64,000 bases of DNA from Polyangium spumosum (GTDB lineage Bacteria; Myxococcota_A; Polyangia; Polyangiales; Polyangiaceae), in assembly GCF_009649845.1 (NCBI RefSeq), contig NZ_WJIE01000013.1:62001-126000 (forward strand). Reading direction: 5' to 3'. Shown piece after piece: positions 62,536 through 64,000 of this stretch. The translations under genes and the position numbers were made by a program. The notes under the pieces were generated by a model, which saw only the letters and a program-made list of their open reading frames with translations, did not search any database and was not told where the DNA came from. How positions within the stretch are numbered: position 1 is the stretch's first letter; each line of letters opens with the position of its first letter.

Positions 62536-63981
62536 TCAGGGCCGTGGGGCAACGTCTGCAGCCGCGGTCGACGGGCGGAGCGCGAGCGCCGCGAGCAGGC
62601 AGAGGACCGGCGTGATCACCATGTGATAGCGGTCCTCGCCGAAGAAGATCGCGTGCGTCAGGGCCACGGTGGCGACGGCGAAGACGAGGTAACCCGTCGT
62701 GGCGTTGCGCGCCGGCGCGCCCGGGAGCGGCAAGGCGCCGAAGAGAACGATCAACACGGCGAGCGGCCAGAACGGATGCGCGTCGGCGAGCACGCCGTGG
62801 AGCACGAAGCCGAGGACGGCGAGCAACGCGGCGAGCTGCGTGAGGCGCGCGCGCAGCGGCAAACGGCCGAGCGGAGAGGCGACGAGGCCAAGCGCGGCGA
62901 GCGCGAGCAGCGCGACGTGTGACGTGGTGAGCAGGGCGCGGCCCTGGGCTTTGCGTTCTTCGGGCCAGGCCGCGGGGTTCGCCTCGCCGAGGTAGCCCAT
63001 CGGGAACGACTCGTGATCGAAGGTGTGGCCGAGCTTCTTCGGCACGAGCGAGAGCCAGCGGACGGGATCGTCCGCGATCCAGCGCAGGCCCTCGTCGCGC
63101 CAGCAACGGTCCTGCTGGACCTGGCCCGTGACGACCTTGCATCCGTCGCTCGCGCGTAACGTCTCGAAGCGGCCCGTCGCGCGTGGGGAGGCGCCGATCG
63201 CCAGGTTCCAGCCGCCGTTCGTGGAGACGAAGGCGCAGCCGTCCATCACGCGGCAGTTACGCGCGGTCCAGGGCAGGACGATGAGCACGGCGGTCACGAG
63301 CGTGATTCCGGCCGTGACGAGGCCCTTCTTCACCTTCGCGCGGAGCGTTCCGTCGCCCATCGTGAAGAACCCGAGCGCGGGCGCGACGAGCAAGGTCTGC
63401 GGCCGGACGAGCGTGGTCAGGCCGAGCGCGAGGCCCGCGAAGAGGGCGCCGCGCAGGGGCTTTTCCTTCGCGTCACGCGCGACGAGCCACCCCGCGGCGA
63501 CGAGCCCCAGCGCGGCGAGTGGCTCGGTCATGACCAGCGCGGCGTAGACGATGAGGCCCGGGTCGAGCGCGCAGAAGAGGCCCGCGGCGCGGGCGCGGTT
63601 CTTCGTGGTCGCGTACCGCGCGAGCCGGTGCACGAGCACCACGACGAGGGCGCCCGTGACGGCGTTGACCACGGGCGCGGTGGTCGGGCCGGCGCCGAAG
63701 ATCCGGTAGAAGATCGCGAGAAAGCCGCTGTATCCGACGGGGTAGTGGCACCACGGGTGCCAGACACGCGCGCCGCCGACGACCACGTCGTCCGAGTAGC
63801 CGAGGCCCTCGGCGATGCGGCGGGCGCCGAAGTCGTAGTAGTGCCCGTCCCATACGGGCTCGCGGGCCCAGGCGATGGCGACGTAGAGGCGCAAGAGCAG
63901 CGCCAGCACGAAGAGGGCGGCCGAGAAGAGCCGATCCCGTCCTTCGTCCGAAGGCTTATCCACTGCCCCTCGCGCGCCCAT
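62536..63981 (-). CDS. Membrane glycosyltransferase, GT-C / PMT-like
   Basis: 481 residues with about ten membrane helices. The first luminal loop after helix 1 carries the acidic pair region AREPVWDGHYYDFGARRIAEG and ARVWHPWCHYPVGYSGFLAI, as in GT-39/GT-83-type enzymes that take sugars from a polyprenyl carrier. A large loop (about 250-340) precedes the last helices. It probably glycosylates a lipid or surface polymer. The ATG at 63981 leaves only 19 bp to the window edge, so the promoter is outside. Confidence 0.83.
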   Translation of the reverse strand: MGARGAVDKPSDEGRDRLFSAALFVLALLLRLYVAIAWAREPVWDGHYYDFGARRIAEGLGYSDDVVVGGARVWHPWCHYPVGYSGFLAIFYRIFGAGPTTAPVVNAVTGALVVVLVHRLARYATTKNRARAAGLFCALDPGLIVYAALVMTEPLAALGLVAAGWLVARDAKEKPLRGALFAGLALGLTTLVRPQTLLVAPALGFFTMGDGTLRAKVKKGLVTAGITLVTAVLIVLPWTARNCRVMDGCAFVSTNGGWNLAIGASPRATGRFETLRASDGCKVVTGQVQQDRCWRDEGLRWIADDPVRWLSLVPKKLGHTFDHESFPMGYLGEANPAAWPEERKAQGRALLTTSHVALLALAALGLVASPLGRLPLRARLTQLAALLAVLGFVLHGVLADAHPFWPLAVLIVLFGALPLPGAPARNATTGYLVFAVATVALTHAIFFGEDRYHMVITPVLCLLAALALRPSTAAADVAPRP

Positions 63982-64000
63982 GGGAGAGGTCCCGGAGCCT

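Overview
The window is high-GC DNA in which genes of both strands lie close together, and the gene content points to a myxobacterium of the Polyangiales/Sorangiineae type. The evidence is a MYXO-CTERM tail (58471-59871), a MopE-like metal-binding repeat lipoprotein (13806-16526), many Ser/Thr kinases, histidine kinases and FHA proteins, many lipoproteins with Ala/Gly/Pro-rich linkers, and several long false frames antisense to real genes. No rRNA, tRNA, CRISPR array, insertion sequence or integrase was seen. The assignment rests on families and motifs read by eye; no database search was run.

Layout. 0-9 kb: Old Yellow Enzyme reductase, a helical repeat protein, a CHASE histidine kinase, a large VIT / zinc-ribbon / two-VWA protein, and a heme-oxygenase-like protein. 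9.6-13.8 kb: a signalling run made of an FHA-type sigma54 activator, a Ser/Thr kinase and a secreted TPR protein. 13.8-19 kb: secreted lipoproteins (MopE repeats plus beta-helix, a small lipoprotein, a DUF3604 protein). 19-24.4 kb: a PAS histidine kinase facing an operon of two exported proteins, built from one repeated Cys/His module, that is translationally coupled to an N6-adenine DNA methylase. 24.5-39.6 kb: a type VI secretion (T6SS) accessory island with a DUF2169 protein, four VgrGs, two FHA-DUF4123 chaperones, one PAAR protein and an Amidase_3 effector candidate. No structural T6SS genes are present.

39.6-42.6 kb: a divergent intergenic region filled by 16 copies of a 21-22 bp CACGTG repeat, then a neprosin-family lipoprotein coupled to a Cys-rich lipoprotein. 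42.6-48.6 kb: an outer-membrane protein, uvrC, and an HtrA-like membrane protease coupled to a substrate-binding-like protein. 48.6-50.1 kb: a second small T6SS-like cargo unit (a small accessory protein plus an M15 peptidase). 50-58 kb: isochorismatase-like hydrolase, M23 peptidase, TPR lipoprotein, PilZ protein, acyl-CoA ligase, ATP-grasp enzyme, and an AAA-Fis regulator behind a near-perfect sigma54 promoter with a palindromic upstream site. 58.5-64 kb: the MYXO-CTERM protein, a LysM protein followed closely by a Ser/Thr kinase, a TerB-like protein and a GT-C glycosyltransferase.

Common threads. Operons here are often coupled by 4-bp ATGA or GTGA overlaps. The two T6SS-linked peptidoglycan hydrolases (27.5 kb and 49 kb) have no signal peptide and share a proline-arginine motif of the form VPxPRPRP, which suggests a common delivery or recognition tag. 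The VgrG island looks like a duplicated VgrG / FHA-DUF4123 / VgrG module in which only one copy has PAAR and effector genes.
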